DNA of 64,000 bases from an uncultured Aquimonas sp. (GCF_937888285.1 NZ_CALART010000011.1:310001-374000); one strand, 5' to 3'; shown: positions 43,541 through 53,958, counted from the first letter of the stretch. Program-made: numbers and translations. Notes: generated by a model from the sequence alone, not told the origin.

Positions 43541-44161
43541 ATGACCAGCCCGAAGGAGCGTTGCTTCGAAGCCGCTTGGAACAAGTACAAGGAAACGTTT
43601 CAGGACGACATGGATCTGGAAGTCCAGAAGCCATGGGGTCAACGCACGGACGGCACCTGGGACAGCAACTACAGCCACTTCTGGAATGCCATCAACAGCT
43701 TCATGAAGTATGTCCGAGGCGAGGGCGGCACCACCCAGCAGGTGCGGATACCGGACCTGACCGTGAACCAGGGCGGACGAACCAGCGTTCTGGACCTGAA
43801 ATTCACGCGCGCGGACGGCACGATCGATAGCTGGTCCAATCGCCCAGGCGCAGGAACGGGAACGCTGCAGCAGGACGACTACAAAGACATAAACCGCCAG
43901 ATGAACGATGGCAACGATCCGCACGGAGGAGATCCAAGGCTGGACCCCGAAAAGTGCGGATGTGACCAACCGAACGGCACGCAGACGGCCCCGATCCGCG
44001 TGTTCTACGACCAGTATTCGGAAAGCTTCTCGACGGATCGCGTCGACCCGCTTCGCCCGCGGCTGGGCCCGATCAGGCTGCCCAAGCCTGCGCGCGCACC
44101 GGTGCCCGGACGCATGCCGGGCGGCGTTCGTCTCCCGCCGATTCGCGTACCGTTTCCCTAG
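43541..44161 (+). CDS. PD-(D/E)XK nuclease, probable T6SS effector (VRR-NUC-like)
   Basis: The 206-residue protein has no signal. A PD-(D/E)XK core is visible: P71-D72 (RIPDLTV), D85-x-K87 (VLDLKF), followed by Q110-x-x-x-Y114 (QQDDY), the motif order of restriction-like nuclease toxins. The N terminus is helical and aromatic and the last 40 residues are Pro/Arg-rich. It lies 24 nt after the PAAR-like gene and is followed by a TsiV-type immunity gene, so I infer a DNA-degrading antibacterial effector of the TseV/VRR-NUC type. The exact nuclease family needs a profile search. Confidence 0.72.
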   Translation: MTSPKERCFEAAWNKYKETFQDDMDLEVQKPWGQRTDGTWDSNYSHFWNAINSFMKYVRGEGGTTQQVRIPDLTVNQGGRTSVLDLKFTRADGTIDSWSNRPGAGTGTLQQDDYKDINRQMNDGNDPHGGDPRLDPEKCGCDQPNGTQTAPIRVFYDQYSESFSTDRVDPLRPRLGPIRLPKPARAPVPGRMPGGVRLPPIRVPFP

Positions 44162-44175
44162 ACTTGGACCCTTCA

Positions 44176-45267
44176 ATGGCTCTGCCGATGCCCCACCTCT
44201 GGCCGATGCTGAACTTCGATGCTGACGGTCTGCCGCTCATTCGCCCCTGCCTGCATTTCGAAGCCCACGTCGCCTGGGCCGAAGGCCCTGAAATCCTGGA
44301 TTTCTATGAGAAGGCGCGGTCGACCCTGGGGGCACTGCTGACGCACACCGATGCGGGTGCACGAAAGCTTGTGCCGGTTTCGCCCCGCACCGATGCGCTG
44401 GTGCCAACATGGTGCGCTGCCCCGACCCCCGCGCCCAAGAAGATCTACCAGTGCCATATGCAGGGCGGTGATCGCGGAGTGTCCGAAGCCACACTCGACA
44501 TCGATTTCGCAATGCGGCGTTACGAAAGACCGACGCCCGCACAAGTGGAGCTGGCGTGGCGGAACCCCAACTCCGCGCCCTGGCTGCGAACCTCCGTGGT
44601 GCGTGTGACTTTTCCCCTCGACCATCCGATGGCCGCGCCGGAAGCCTTCCTTCGATGGTTGCAGAGCCTGAAGATCCTCAACGAGGCCCGTACGGTTTCG
44701 GCCACGGCCGGCTTTGCCATCAACGTCGAGTTGGCCAATCCGCCCGCATCGGCCTTCGAAACAGTCAGAGACCGTGCAAGCGCGCAGCTCCTGCGCTTCC
44801 CGGGCCTGGATGCGGCGAGCACCGCGCTCGGCGTGGGAACCGACCTCTTCCAGCGCTGCTTCGAGTACATGGACTTCATGGGAGAGGCAGTGGGCAGGCC
44901 CTACATCAAGCGGGTCAACTGGCTGACCTTCCTGACAGAAGACCAGGTCAGGTTCATTGGTGGGGCTGACGCCCTTCACCGTCGGTTGTCAGAAATGCCC
45001 GCCATCAGACTCCACCCGGTCGGCAAAGGTCTCCTGGTGCAGGCCGGACCGACCCCGCGCCTTGGCGATGTTACAGAGAACGACGTTCCGCCCGAGTACT
45101 GCCTTGTCGCGGACGCACTCCAACGTCTTCGCTTGCCCCGAATCAAGGCGCACAGCCTGAACGCAGAGTTTCGACTGGACGGTTGCCGACGTTGGTTGAG
45201 CATGCTGGAAGGTTGTTCCTCCGCTGCAGCGTCGGCGATGCGCCGAGTGACGCTGGAGGCCCCATGA
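44176..45267 (+). CDS. TsiV-type (DUF3396) T6SS immunity protein
   Basis: The 363-residue protein has no signal peptide. The C-terminal part reads YIKRVNWLTFLTEDQVRFIGGADALHRRL (in part) and GLLVQAGPTPRLGDVTENDVPPEY, which I recognise as the DUF3396 family, known as type VI immunity proteins of VRR-NUC effectors. It directly follows the nuclease gene, the normal toxin-immunity order. I use the ATG at 44176; a TTG at 44164 would add four residues. It would bind and block the nuclease in the producing cell and its kin. Confidence 0.8.
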   Translation: MALPMPHLWPMLNFDADGLPLIRPCLHFEAHVAWAEGPEILDFYEKARSTLGALLTHTDAGARKLVPVSPRTDALVPTWCAAPTPAPKKIYQCHMQGGDRGVSEATLDIDFAMRRYERPTPAQVELAWRNPNSAPWLRTSVVRVTFPLDHPMAAPEAFLRWLQSLKILNEARTVSATAGFAINVELANPPASAFETVRDRASAQLLRFPGLDAASTALGVGTDLFQRCFEYMDFMGEAVGRPYIKRVNWLTFLTEDQVRFIGGADALHRRLSEMPAIRLHPVGKGLLVQAGPTPRLGDVTENDVPPEYCLVADALQRLRLPRIKAHSLNAEFRLDGCRRWLSMLEGCSSAAASAMRRVTLEAP

Positions 45268-45301
45268 ACCCGTCACATGCACGTTGCGTTCAGGACCGCA
45301 G

Positions 45302-46033
45302 ATGAAGCTGTGGACCGTTGACGCACGAGGAGAAGCCCTGAAGCATCTCGAAGGCAGGTCTGAAGGATCGACCCCTCGCGCGCGCGACCTGGAGTGGTCG
45401 GATCCGCTGCCGTTGTTCGCATCAGCAGTGGCGCGCGGACTGGCAGTGGAGGCAGGAGACGCGGAGACCCAGGTTTTCCGAATCGTGGATGTTTGCTGGG
45501 AATCTTCCACGCTTCGGCAGCGCTGGCGAGCGGAAGTTGCCAACCTGCACCCTGGCTACGCTCGCGTCTTGGCCAATCTGCTGCGTGCCCCGGGTTGCGA
45601 AGCAATCATGGTGACCGAAACCGACGGCACCGATGGCCACAGTCGACCACTGGATCTGGCGGTTCCGTATCCCAGGGCGCCGCGAAGCCAGGCTCCTGAA
45701 TTCCGCTATTCACCCCCCGAACCCCAAGCCATTCTGCGCCAGCGCAGCCTTCGCCTCGCAATCGGTTCAGCGGCGCTCGACCCGGCCGAGCTGGTGCCTG
45801 ACCTTGATCTATGGAGCGAACTCGTGTGCCGAAGCGGATTCGCCCCCTCCGGGAGAGATCCGCGCGACGCCGGGACTTTTCCAGCGGGCGCCTATGTCTC
45901 CGATCGGATGAGCGTAGCCGTCGATTTCGAAGGAATCTTCCTCGTCGATGAGGCTGCCTTCGAGTCACCGCTTCGATGGGCGCAGCGCTTGCTCACCCGT
46001 GGCTTGGCGATCACCAGCCTTGAGGTTGCCTGA
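45302..46033 (+). CDS. Unknown protein of the T6SS island
   Basis: The 243-residue protein (start MKLWTVDARGEALKHLEG) has no signal or membrane segment. It is rich in Arg, Asp and Trp, with repeated ELVPDLDLWSELVCR-like acidic and aromatic turns and a hydrophobic C terminus (FEGIFLVDEAAFESPLRWAQRLL). I do not recognise a family. It lies 34 nt after the immunity gene and 2 nt before the next gene, in the same cargo operon. It could be a chaperone or second immunity protein; nothing visible decides this. Confidence 0.6.
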   Translation: MKLWTVDARGEALKHLEGRSEGSTPRARDLEWSDPLPLFASAVARGLAVEAGDAETQVFRIVDVCWESSTLRQRWRAEVANLHPGYARVLANLLRAPGCEAIMVTETDGTDGHSRPLDLAVPYPRAPRSQAPEFRYSPPEPQAILRQRSLRLAIGSAALDPAELVPDLDLWSELVCRSGFAPSGRDPRDAGTFPAGAYVSDRMSVAVDFEGIFLVDEAAFESPLRWAQRLLTRGLAITSLEVA

Positions 46034-46035
46034 AC

Positions 46036-47196
46036 ATGCCGGTCAGCGAGGTCGAATTCCAGCGCAGCTTCTGCGCGGAACACCTTGACGAGGCCGAGTA
46101 CCTCCTGCAGCAGCGGGCATCGCTGGTCGAGCGCTCCTTCGCAGACCGCCCGCATCTGCAAGCGAACGATCTGCGCCTGCTCGCCCACATGCAAGGCCTT
46201 CTGCTTCGCGCCGACGAAGCATGGGCAATGCTGCGGGAGGCACTTCGGCGGCGGCCATGCGGCTCGTTGCTGCAGTTGGGCGCCTGGTTGGCTCTTTCGC
46301 GTCAAGACCCCTCTGGCGTGGAAGACGCATGCGCCATTGTGGGCGCCCCGCTGGCGTCGCGGCTCGCGCCCGCAGAGCTGGTGCGCTGGTTGCCCAACGA
46401 AGCCCACGATTGGCTGCTCGCCCAACCGGTTGATGCGGGCCAGCCTGAAATGATCGCTCTTCAGGCCCAGGCACGCGCGGGGCAGAACGCTTTCCTGGAC
46501 TGGCTGACCGCACTCCCGCTGGAGTCCCTGCTCTCGGGCCCGCACGGAGAATGGCTGGAAGTCCAGCTTGCTCAGGCACTGATTGTCAGCGACCAGTTGC
46601 CCAGTCGGGATCGGGTACGAGGCCTGCAGGCCATCGAGTGCCTGTCCTGGGCTTGCCTCGTAGCTCTGATGCGCCACGGTTGTGCGACCCCTGCCGCACA
46701 TGAGCGGGCTTGGACTATTCCGCCCAGCCATGCGCTCGCGGAACCCGTCCTGGTAGCGGCAGCGTCTGCTTCGAGGCCGGAGATCAGCCTCCCTCGCATC
46801 ACGAACCTGTTCGCTGGTCTGCGTCGTCGCGAGGCTCTCTGGTGCAGCGCCGCCTCAGGTGCAGCGGGCGTCCTGCCGCACCTGCTGCGCCACCTGCGCG
46901 GCCCTGAGGCCGAGCTTGCCCGCCTCGGCCTGTTCGCTCTGTTGGGCGTGCCCGAGCATCTGGCTAACGAAAGCGACCCCCAAGTCGACAGCACGATCGA
47001 GGACAGAGCCAAGGCCCTGGCCGCGGATCCGGGTCTGCAGCTCCGCCTGTTGGACGGCAAAGCCCGTACGGATGACGTGATCGTCGACGCCATGAAGCAA
47101 GGCTTCCAGTTTCAACGGATACTCGCCTGGCGTGTCGCGCCACCGGCGGTGCGCCTCCGCGCATACGATCCGTGGCGGCCGACGTTTACCGCCTGA
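46036..47196 (+). CDS. HEAT-like repeat protein of the T6SS island (TIGR02270-like)
   Basis: The 386-residue protein begins MPVSEVEFQRSFCAEHLDEAEYLLQQRASLVER and is built of short amphipathic helices in pairs (LRLLAHMQGLLLRADEAWAML, in part). The N-terminal HLDEAEYLxxQR pattern is like TIGR02270 proteins, which occur near T6SS genes (memory). It is probably a scaffold. It is the last gene of the rightward cargo set. The next gene is convergent, about 180 nt away. Confidence 0.6.
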   Translation: MPVSEVEFQRSFCAEHLDEAEYLLQQRASLVERSFADRPHLQANDLRLLAHMQGLLLRADEAWAMLREALRRRPCGSLLQLGAWLALSRQDPSGVEDACAIVGAPLASRLAPAELVRWLPNEAHDWLLAQPVDAGQPEMIALQAQARAGQNAFLDWLTALPLESLLSGPHGEWLEVQLAQALIVSDQLPSRDRVRGLQAIECLSWACLVALMRHGCATPAAHERAWTIPPSHALAEPVLVAAASASRPEISLPRITNLFAGLRRREALWCSAASGAAGVLPHLLRHLRGPEAELARLGLFALLGVPEHLANESDPQVDSTIEDRAKALAADPGLQLRLLDGKARTDDVIVDAMKQGFQFQRILAWRVAPPAVRLRAYDPWRPTFTA

Positions 47197-47375
47197 GCCG
47201 CTCGGGGAAGTCGAGTTGTCCCATGCACAACCGGACGGCCGAATCCGCAGGGGCTCCGCGACGCCTGGAGACATCGGCGCCCCAGATGCTGCTGGGGCCG
47301 GAGCACTATCCCGAAGCCGGGGCGGGCAGCAGCTCGCACCGCGTCAGCCCACCATTTGGACGGCCCGTCGTCAGC

Positions 47376-48164
47376 TCACTCGGGCCGCGACGCGAGCACA
47401 GTCAGCATGTCCACCTGAAGTTGCGGGCCAGGATTCCCGGGTGCCGCGCGCCATCGGGTTGCCTTGCCGGGAAGATCTTCCTGGCGTAGTGACCCCTCGT
47501 CCAACGCTTGTCGCGCCCAGTGGAGAGCCGCCGTTCCACGCAGGATCTGGCGCCACCCGACCAGCGAATGTTGATCGCGCTCTTCGACGTGCACGAGCAT
47601 CCCGCAGGAGCGCAGGTCGGCGGCAAGGGTTTTGGCGAGTGCCGGATGGCGGACGCTGCCAACATAGCGAGCCAACAAAGCCTGCAGGCGACTGTCGGCC
47701 TGCCCAACCCAGCGCAACGCGCAGTAGTCGAACAGCGAGATGAACATGCTTCCTCCTGGACGAAGCACTCGGATCACTTCCGACAATGCGTGCTCGACAA
47801 CGGCGACATGCGAGAGCACACGGTCGCACCAGCAGAGCCCGAACCACTGATCGGGAAAGGGCAGAGCCTCTGCTTGAGCGCGCACCAGCTCGAGTCGTGT
47901 ACCAAGCACGGTTCGAGAACGAGCGCGCTCCAACAAGGCGCTGCTCGGATCGATACCCACGGCCATACCAGCAAGCCCTGCGGCTCGGGCGAGCGTTTCG
48001 AGGGCGCCGCCTTCACCGCAGCCCAGATCCAACACGGCAGACCCACAGGGATCAGGAAACGCTGGCAACCATCGCTCGACTGCTGCAGGGCCCACCTTCG
48101 AGCGCGCCATATCGCTCGCCAAGCGACGAACCCGGGAGTAACCGTCCAGCCTTGCGAAATCCAT
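47376..48164 (-). CDS. Class I SAM-dependent methyltransferase
   Basis: The 262-residue protein has motif I VLDLGCGEGGALETLA (about 44-59) followed by GIDPSSALLERAR (motif II), the QAEALPFPDQWFGLCWCDRVLSHV segment (in part) and a RVLRPGGSMFISLF block, as in UbiE-type small-molecule methyltransferases. The substrate is unknown. It ends the leftward set that starts at the kinase gene and is separated by 14 nt from the sugar dehydrogenase gene. Composition resembles that of the cargo island, so it may belong to the accessory region. Confidence 0.75.
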   Translation of the reverse strand: MDFARLDGYSRVRRLASDMARSKVGPAAVERWLPAFPDPCGSAVLDLGCGEGGALETLARAAGLAGMAVGIDPSSALLERARSRTVLGTRLELVRAQAEALPFPDQWFGLCWCDRVLSHVAVVEHALSEVIRVLRPGGSMFISLFDYCALRWVGQADSRLQALLARYVGSVRHPALAKTLAADLRSCGMLVHVEERDQHSLVGWRQILRGTAALHWARQALDEGSLRQEDLPGKATRWRAAPGNPGPQLQVDMLTVLASRPE

Positions 48165-48178
48165 ACGTGGGCTTCGCC

Positions 48179-49405
48179 TCAGCCCGCCAGCTCGACCTTC
48201 AGCACGCGCCCCTGGGTTTCATCGGTGACCACGTAGACCGCACCGTCCGGGCCGACGCGCACGTCGCGGATGCGCCAGCCAAGGTCTTCCAGCAGGCGCT
48301 CTTCGCCGGTCACGGCATCGCCATCGAGCGTGAGGCGGATCAGCGCGCGCTGCGCCAGCGCACCGACGAACAGGCTGTGCTTCCAGGCGGGGAAACGCTC
48401 GTGGTTGTAGAAGGCCATGCCGCTGACGCCCGGCGACACCGGCCAGACATGGTGCGGATTCTCCATGCCCTCGACGGTCTCGCCCTTGGCCTCCGGAATG
48501 ACTTCACCCGAGTAGTTGATGCCATGGGTAGCGATCGGCCAGCCGTAGTTCTTGCCCGGCTGCGGGATGTTGATCTCGTCGCCGCCCTTGGGCCCGTGTT
48601 CGTGGGTCCAGAGCGCGCCGGTCCAGGGGTTCAGCGCCGCGCCCTGCTGGTTGCGGTGGCCGTAGCTCCAGAACTCCGGCAGCACGCCGTCCTGGCCCAG
48701 GAAGGGATTGTCGGCCGGCACCGAGCCATCCAGGTTCACCCGGATCACGCCGCCCATGTGGCTGGACAGATCCTGCGCGCTCGGGCGTACGCCGCGGTCG
48801 CCCAGGGTGATGAAGAGGTGGCCCTGGCCGTCGAACACGAGGCGGGAGCCGAAATGGTGGCGGGTGTCGAGCTTGGGCGTCTGGCTGAAGATGACCTGCA
48901 CGTCTTCCAGCCCGGTGTCGGTCAGCCGCGCATGCGCCACCGCCGTGCTGGCCAGACGACCTTCGCCCGGTTCGGCATAGCTCAGGTAGATGCGCTGGCT
49001 CTGCGCGAAGTCGGGCGCGGGCACCACATCGAACAGACCGCCCTGCCCTTCGGCCACCACGGCCGGAACGCCGGCCAGGGGCGCAGAGAGCGCGCCATCG
49101 GCGGCAATGATCCGCAGGCGGCCAGGTCGCTCGGTCACCAGCATGCGGCCGTCCGGCAGGTGCGCAAGCGCCCAGGGATTCTCCAGCCCGCTGGCGACGG
49201 TGCTGACGCTGATCGCGCCGAGCTGGCTGGAGAGCTGCCGCGCCGGTTCAGCGGATGCTGCAGGCGCCGCGGTCGCAGCGGCAGCTGGGGCGGCCGCAGC
49301 GGCAGCGGGCGCATCCGACTGCGGCTGCGAACAGGCGGCGAGACTGAGGCTCAGGCCCAGCGCGAGCACCAGCGGGGCTTGGCGGAACGAGAAGGATCGG
49401 GGCAT
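48179..49405 (-). CDS. Lipoprotein PQQ-dependent aldose sugar dehydrogenase (YliI/Asd type)
   Basis: The 408-residue protein has a lipoprotein signal (..LSLSLAACSQPQ, lipobox LAAC) and an Ala/Pro-rich linker, then a soluble glucose-dehydrogenase-like beta-propeller. Characteristic blocks are LENPWALAHLPDGRMLVTERPGRLRI (in part), the catalytic HHFGSRLVFDGQGHLFITLGDRG, PEFWSYGHRNQQG and HEHGPKGGDEIN. It would oxidise aldose sugars in the periplasm with PQQ. The start ATG is at 49405. It is followed downstream by the methyltransferase gene. Confidence 0.88.
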   Translation of the reverse strand: MPRSFSFRQAPLVLALGLSLSLAACSQPQSDAPAAAAAAPAAAATAAPAASAEPARQLSSQLGAISVSTVASGLENPWALAHLPDGRMLVTERPGRLRIIAADGALSAPLAGVPAVVAEGQGGLFDVVPAPDFAQSQRIYLSYAEPGEGRLASTAVAHARLTDTGLEDVQVIFSQTPKLDTRHHFGSRLVFDGQGHLFITLGDRGVRPSAQDLSSHMGGVIRVNLDGSVPADNPFLGQDGVLPEFWSYGHRNQQGAALNPWTGALWTHEHGPKGGDEINIPQPGKNYGWPIATHGINYSGEVIPEAKGETVEGMENPHHVWPVSPGVSGMAFYNHERFPAWKHSLFVGALAQRALIRLTLDGDAVTGEERLLEDLGWRIRDVRVGPDGAVYVVTDETQGRVLKVELAG

Positions 49406-49524
49406 GGGGCACTCCAGGCGGGATCGAAGGCCGCCCACGATAGCGCCCCGCGCGTTAGCCGAATGTCCCGGAAGTCGCGGTGGCTGCGGCTTGCTGCGGG
49501 CCGTCCTGGTGCCGGCAGATCGGC

Positions 49525-50073
49525 TCAGCGCGCGGGCCGGCCGACACCGGCGGCAGGCTCGAAGCCATCGCCGAACAGCAGCGGCGGCGTAAACTCACGC
49601 GCGCCCTGCTGGATCCAGTCGCGGATCAGCGCCTGCTCGGCCAAGGGAATAGGCATGCGTCCGCGCGGCATGCGCTCACCGGCTTCAGGCAGATCACAGT
49701 TGATCTTTTCGAACAGATAGCTCGCTACCGCCTGCCCGGGCTGCACCCGCTGGCGTGCGGGCACCTGCACGCTGGGCATCTCGACCAGTTGGATCCAGGA
49801 GTCTTCCTCGTTGAGGCTCAGGTCAGCCGACGGCGAGCTGCCGAAGTTGACGTGACAGTTGGAGCAGCGGATCTCCCAGATCGGCTGGATCTGCGTGTAG
49901 TAGTCAATGCGCGGGGTCGGCGCCTGCGTCGAGAGATCCGAGCATCCGCTGGCCTGGGCCTGGGCTGCGCCCGGCACGCCAAGCACCAGATGGGCGATCA
50001 GACCGACAGGGACACAGGCGCGCAGCGCGGCGGCGTGGACTCGCCCCAAGGGCGTGATGGCAGGGCTGGACAT
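49525..50073 (-). CDS. Secreted c-type cytochrome-like protein with a single CSNCH heme site
   Basis: The 182-residue protein has a signal peptide (about residues 20-40, LRACVPVGLIAHLVLGVPGAAQAQA) and one heme-binding CSNCH in PIWEIRCSNCHVNFGS, with a possible methionine ligand in GERMPRGRMP. It has the layout of the planctomycete-type cytochrome c domains. The last residues contain LFGDGFEP, a motif seen in other secreted proteins of this window. It lies upstream of the PQQ dehydrogenase and could accept its electrons (inference). The start ATG is at 50073. Confidence 0.75.
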   Translation of the reverse strand: MSSPAITPLGRVHAAALRACVPVGLIAHLVLGVPGAAQAQASGCSDLSTQAPTPRIDYYTQIQPIWEIRCSNCHVNFGSSPSADLSLNEEDSWIQLVEMPSVQVPARQRVQPGQAVASYLFEKINCDLPEAGERMPRGRMPIPLAEQALIRDWIQQGAREFTPPLLFGDGFEPAAGVGRPAR

Positions 50074-50333
50074 GGCGGGCACTTCTGCTGGCGGCGGCTC
50101 CGCGCGGGACGCGGAGGAGGCTGCCGATGCTTGACCCTCGCGCCGCGGCACGCAAGTCCGCGGTCTGCGCAGCGCGTCGCAGAACCACGCATTCGATGCA
50201 CCGTTCCGGCCCGGATCGATGCGTGCGGACCTCAGCTTCGCGGCTCGAATGAGCGCACAGGGCGAGCCCGGCCATGGCAGGGCTCGCCTGCTCGGGCAGA
50301 ACAGCGGAAGCAGGATGATCCTGCGTGCCCGCC

Positions 50334-50897
50334 TCAGTTCCCCGGGCTGGCGTCGATGCGTCGCACCACGCGCAGCGTGCGGCCTTCGCCCTCAGGCCCG
50401 GACAGGTCAAGGCCGTCGGCCTCGGCTTCCGCCAGGGCGCGGGCGACCAGGGCGTCGAGATCCTCGGTGTCGACCGTACCGTCGCCGGCGAGGCGGATCA
50501 CCCGCACCTTGGCGTCGGCGTGCTCCGCGCCCTCTTCGGATGCATCACGCTTGATGACCAGGGTGCGGACTTCGCCGTCGCCGGCGACCGCATCGGCCGC
50601 CAGGTGCATCACCTTCGGCATGCGCACCACATGAGTCTCGCCTGCCACCTCGATGCTCAGACCCTGCTCATTGCGGCTGACGACGGCCGGAAGACCGGTA
50701 TCGGTGAACAGCTGCCGACTCTGGCCGGGCTGCAGGGCGATCAGATCCACCTCGATGCGCTGCTCGGCGCCGTTCGCCTGCAGGTAGACCTGGGCGACAT
50801 CGCGACCGCTCGCCTGCGCGGTGGCGAGGCTTACGAACAGGCCGAGGCCTGCGAAGGCCAGGCCAAGCAGGGAGGGGGCGGACAGGAACTGCTTCAT
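50334..50897 (-). CDS. Secreted protein of unknown function, target of a sigma-54 promoter
   Basis: The 187-residue protein starts MKQFLSAPSLLGLAFAGLGLFVSLATAQA, a Sec signal after an AGGAG ribosome-binding site. The rest is acidic and beta-rich with TLVIKRDASEEG and a C-terminal LRVVRRIDASPG; no cysteines remain. No family recognised. A near-consensus sigma-54 promoter lies at 50956-50972, about 59 nt upstream, and the sigma-54 activator gene is the next gene upstream, so it is probably the main target of that regulator. The alternative start, 75 nt earlier, loses the signal. Confidence 0.7.
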   Translation of the reverse strand: MKQFLSAPSLLGLAFAGLGLFVSLATAQASGRDVAQVYLQANGAEQRIEVDLIALQPGQSRQLFTDTGLPAVVSRNEQGLSIEVAGETHVVRMPKVMHLAADAVAGDGEVRTLVIKRDASEEGAEHADAKVRVIRLAGDGTVDTEDLDALVARALAEAEADGLDLSGPEGEGRTLRVVRRIDASPGN

Positions 50898-50955
50898 GGG
50901 ACTCTCCTTAGTCGTGGTTCGGGTGCGAAGCCGATCGGCGTCGCACTGCTGGCTT

Positions 50956-50972
50956 AGCAGCCTCCGTGCCAA
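50956..50972 (-). promoter_or_regulatory. Sigma-54 promoter of the secreted-protein gene
   Basis: TTGGCACGGAGGCTGCT matches the sigma-54 consensus TTGGCACRNNNNTTGCW at all but one of its fixed positions, with GG and GC 10 nt apart. The predicted start of transcription is about 45 nt before the secreted-protein gene. A CTTG-N6-CAAG dyad lies at 50998-51011 and CTGAAAATCAG at 50984-50994. Confidence 0.82.
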
Positions 50973-51075
50973 GCGCTAATCCCCTGAAAATCAGAGTCTT
51001 GCGACGCCAAGGCGGACTGCTATGGGCGCCCGATCCGCAGCTGGGGATTGGCGAGCCCGGTATCGGGACTGCCCT

Positions 51076-52444
<1,369 letters not shown>

Positions 52445-52455
<11 letters not shown>

Positions 52456-53842
52456 CGGCGGCGTCCTCCGAGATGCGCGGCCCCAGCCGCAGGCGCGCCA
52501 GCGTACCCCGCGGCGCGCGGTCCTCCAGCACGATCCCGCCCGCGTAGCGCTGGCGCGCCAGCCGTTCGGACAGATACAGCCCCATGCCCGCACCTGCCGC
52601 CTTGCTGGTCACATGCGGCTGGAACAGCCGCGCCCGCAGGCTCGGATCTACGCCCATGCCTTCGTCCTCGACTTCCAGCACCACGCCGTCCGCCTCGGCC
52701 CGTGCGCGCACGCAGACCCGACCGCCGTCCGGCGAGGCCTCGATCGCGTTCATCACCAGGGTGTGCAGCAGGATCCGCAGCTCGGCCGCCACCGCCAACA
52801 GCCGCGCGGGCTCGACCTCGCGCTGCAGGCGAATACGACCCGCGGCGCGCTGGCTGGCCTCCAGCAGGACGTCATCGATGAGTGCAGCGAGCTCGACCTC
52901 GGTGGCCTCGGCACCGGCTGCTGCCGACAGCGCCAGGAAGGCGCGCAGGGCCTGGTCGATGCGCTGCAGCTGGGCGCGGCTGGCGCTGGCCAGGGCGGAC
53001 GCATCGCCGCGCCCGGCGGCCAGGGCATCCAGCCCGAGGCCTAGCGCATGCAGCGGATTGCGCAGCGAATGGGCGAGCCCGCGCCCGATCTCGCCCAGCT
53101 CGGCCAGGGCGCGCTCCTCGCGCTGACGCGCGGCGTGCGCCTGCAGCCGCGCGAGATCGGCGGACATGCGGTTGAACGCATCGAGACTGGCGCGGACCTC
53201 GGGCGGCCCCTGCAGGCGCACCTGTTCGCCCAGCCGACCTTCACCCACGCGCGCGGCCGTCCGCGCCAGCGCCGCCAGCGGGGCGCCCAGATAGCGGGCC
53301 AGCAGGCCGGCACCGATCGCCCCCAGCAGCAGCAGGCCCGCCAGCCCCCAGGCCATGCGCTCGCTGAACTCGCCCAGCGCGCGCGCCAGCGGCGAAGTGG
53401 GCACCACGATCCGACGCTGCTCACCGAAGCCTTCGACGCTGAAGCTCAGCTCCTCGTCGTCGTCGAGCCGGCGAACGATGCGCAGCGGCGCGCCGTCCTG
53501 CAGCAGCCGCGCCACCGGCGCAGGCAGGCTCTCGGCGCGCAGGGCGTCGACCTCCTCGGGGCGCAGGCGGCGCCCGTTCAGATGCACCTGCAGCTCGCGC
53601 ATTCCGATGCCCGGAACGGCTGCTTCCGAAGAGGCCTGTGCATCGGCGGCTGCGATCGGCAGCGTGCTGCCGTCCGGGGCGGTGCGCAGCACGGTCACCA
53701 CGGCGCGGCCGACCTCGGTCGCCGATTCACCCAGGGCCTCGCGCAGGCTGCCGGTCAGGCCACGCAGGCCCAGCCAGGCCAGCACGGCCAGCAGACAGAA
53801 CAGACCCAATACGCCGGCCATCAGACGCCACTGCAGCGACAT
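52445..53842 (-). CDS. Sensor histidine kinase with periplasmic domain
   Basis: The 465-residue protein has membrane helices at about 9-26 and 164-184, enclosing a 135-residue periplasmic sensor. Then come a HAMP-like linker, H258 in AHSLRNPLHAL (H box), an N box in HTLVMNAIEASP, DEGMGV (G1) and AGMGLYLSER (G2). The MSLQWRLM start follows GAGGAC at a good distance; an ATG 15 nt upstream is possible. The sensor binds an unknown signal. It forms one operon with the sigma-54 activator. A sigma-54 promoter lies 39 nt before the start. Confidence 0.92.
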
Positions 53843-53880
53843 CGCGGAAGTCCTCATTTGCGGATTGCCTACGCCTTGGG

Positions 53881-53897
53881 AGCAGGAGGCGTGCCAA
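53881..53897 (-). promoter_or_regulatory. Sigma-54 promoter of the kinase-regulator operon
   Basis: TTGGCACGCCTCCTGCT matches the sigma-54 consensus at all but one fixed position and is nearly identical in layout to 50956-50972 (shared TTGGCACG and CTGCT). It lies 39 nt before the kinase start codon. Confidence 0.8.
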
Positions 53898-53931
53898 GCA
53901 TGCGGCATGGGCGTCACGCGCCGCGCCCTTC

Positions 53932-53958
53932 GCGCTTGCAGGCGAGGTCTGCAAGCGC
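53932..53958. promoter_or_regulatory. Candidate enhancer for the sigma-54 activator
   Basis: Inverted repeat GCGCTTGCA-N9-TGCAAGCGC with perfect 9-bp arms, about 35 nt upstream of the sigma-54 promoter. It is a probable binding site for the NtrC-type regulator, although nearer the promoter than typical enhancers. A weaker CTTG/CAAG dyad lies upstream of the other sigma-54 promoter. Confidence 0.6.

Noticed and set aside
47172..47489. Plus-strand frame of 105 codons after the HEAT-like gene
   Set aside because: Low-complexity content, no ribosome-binding site, and it runs into the antisense of the methyltransferase.
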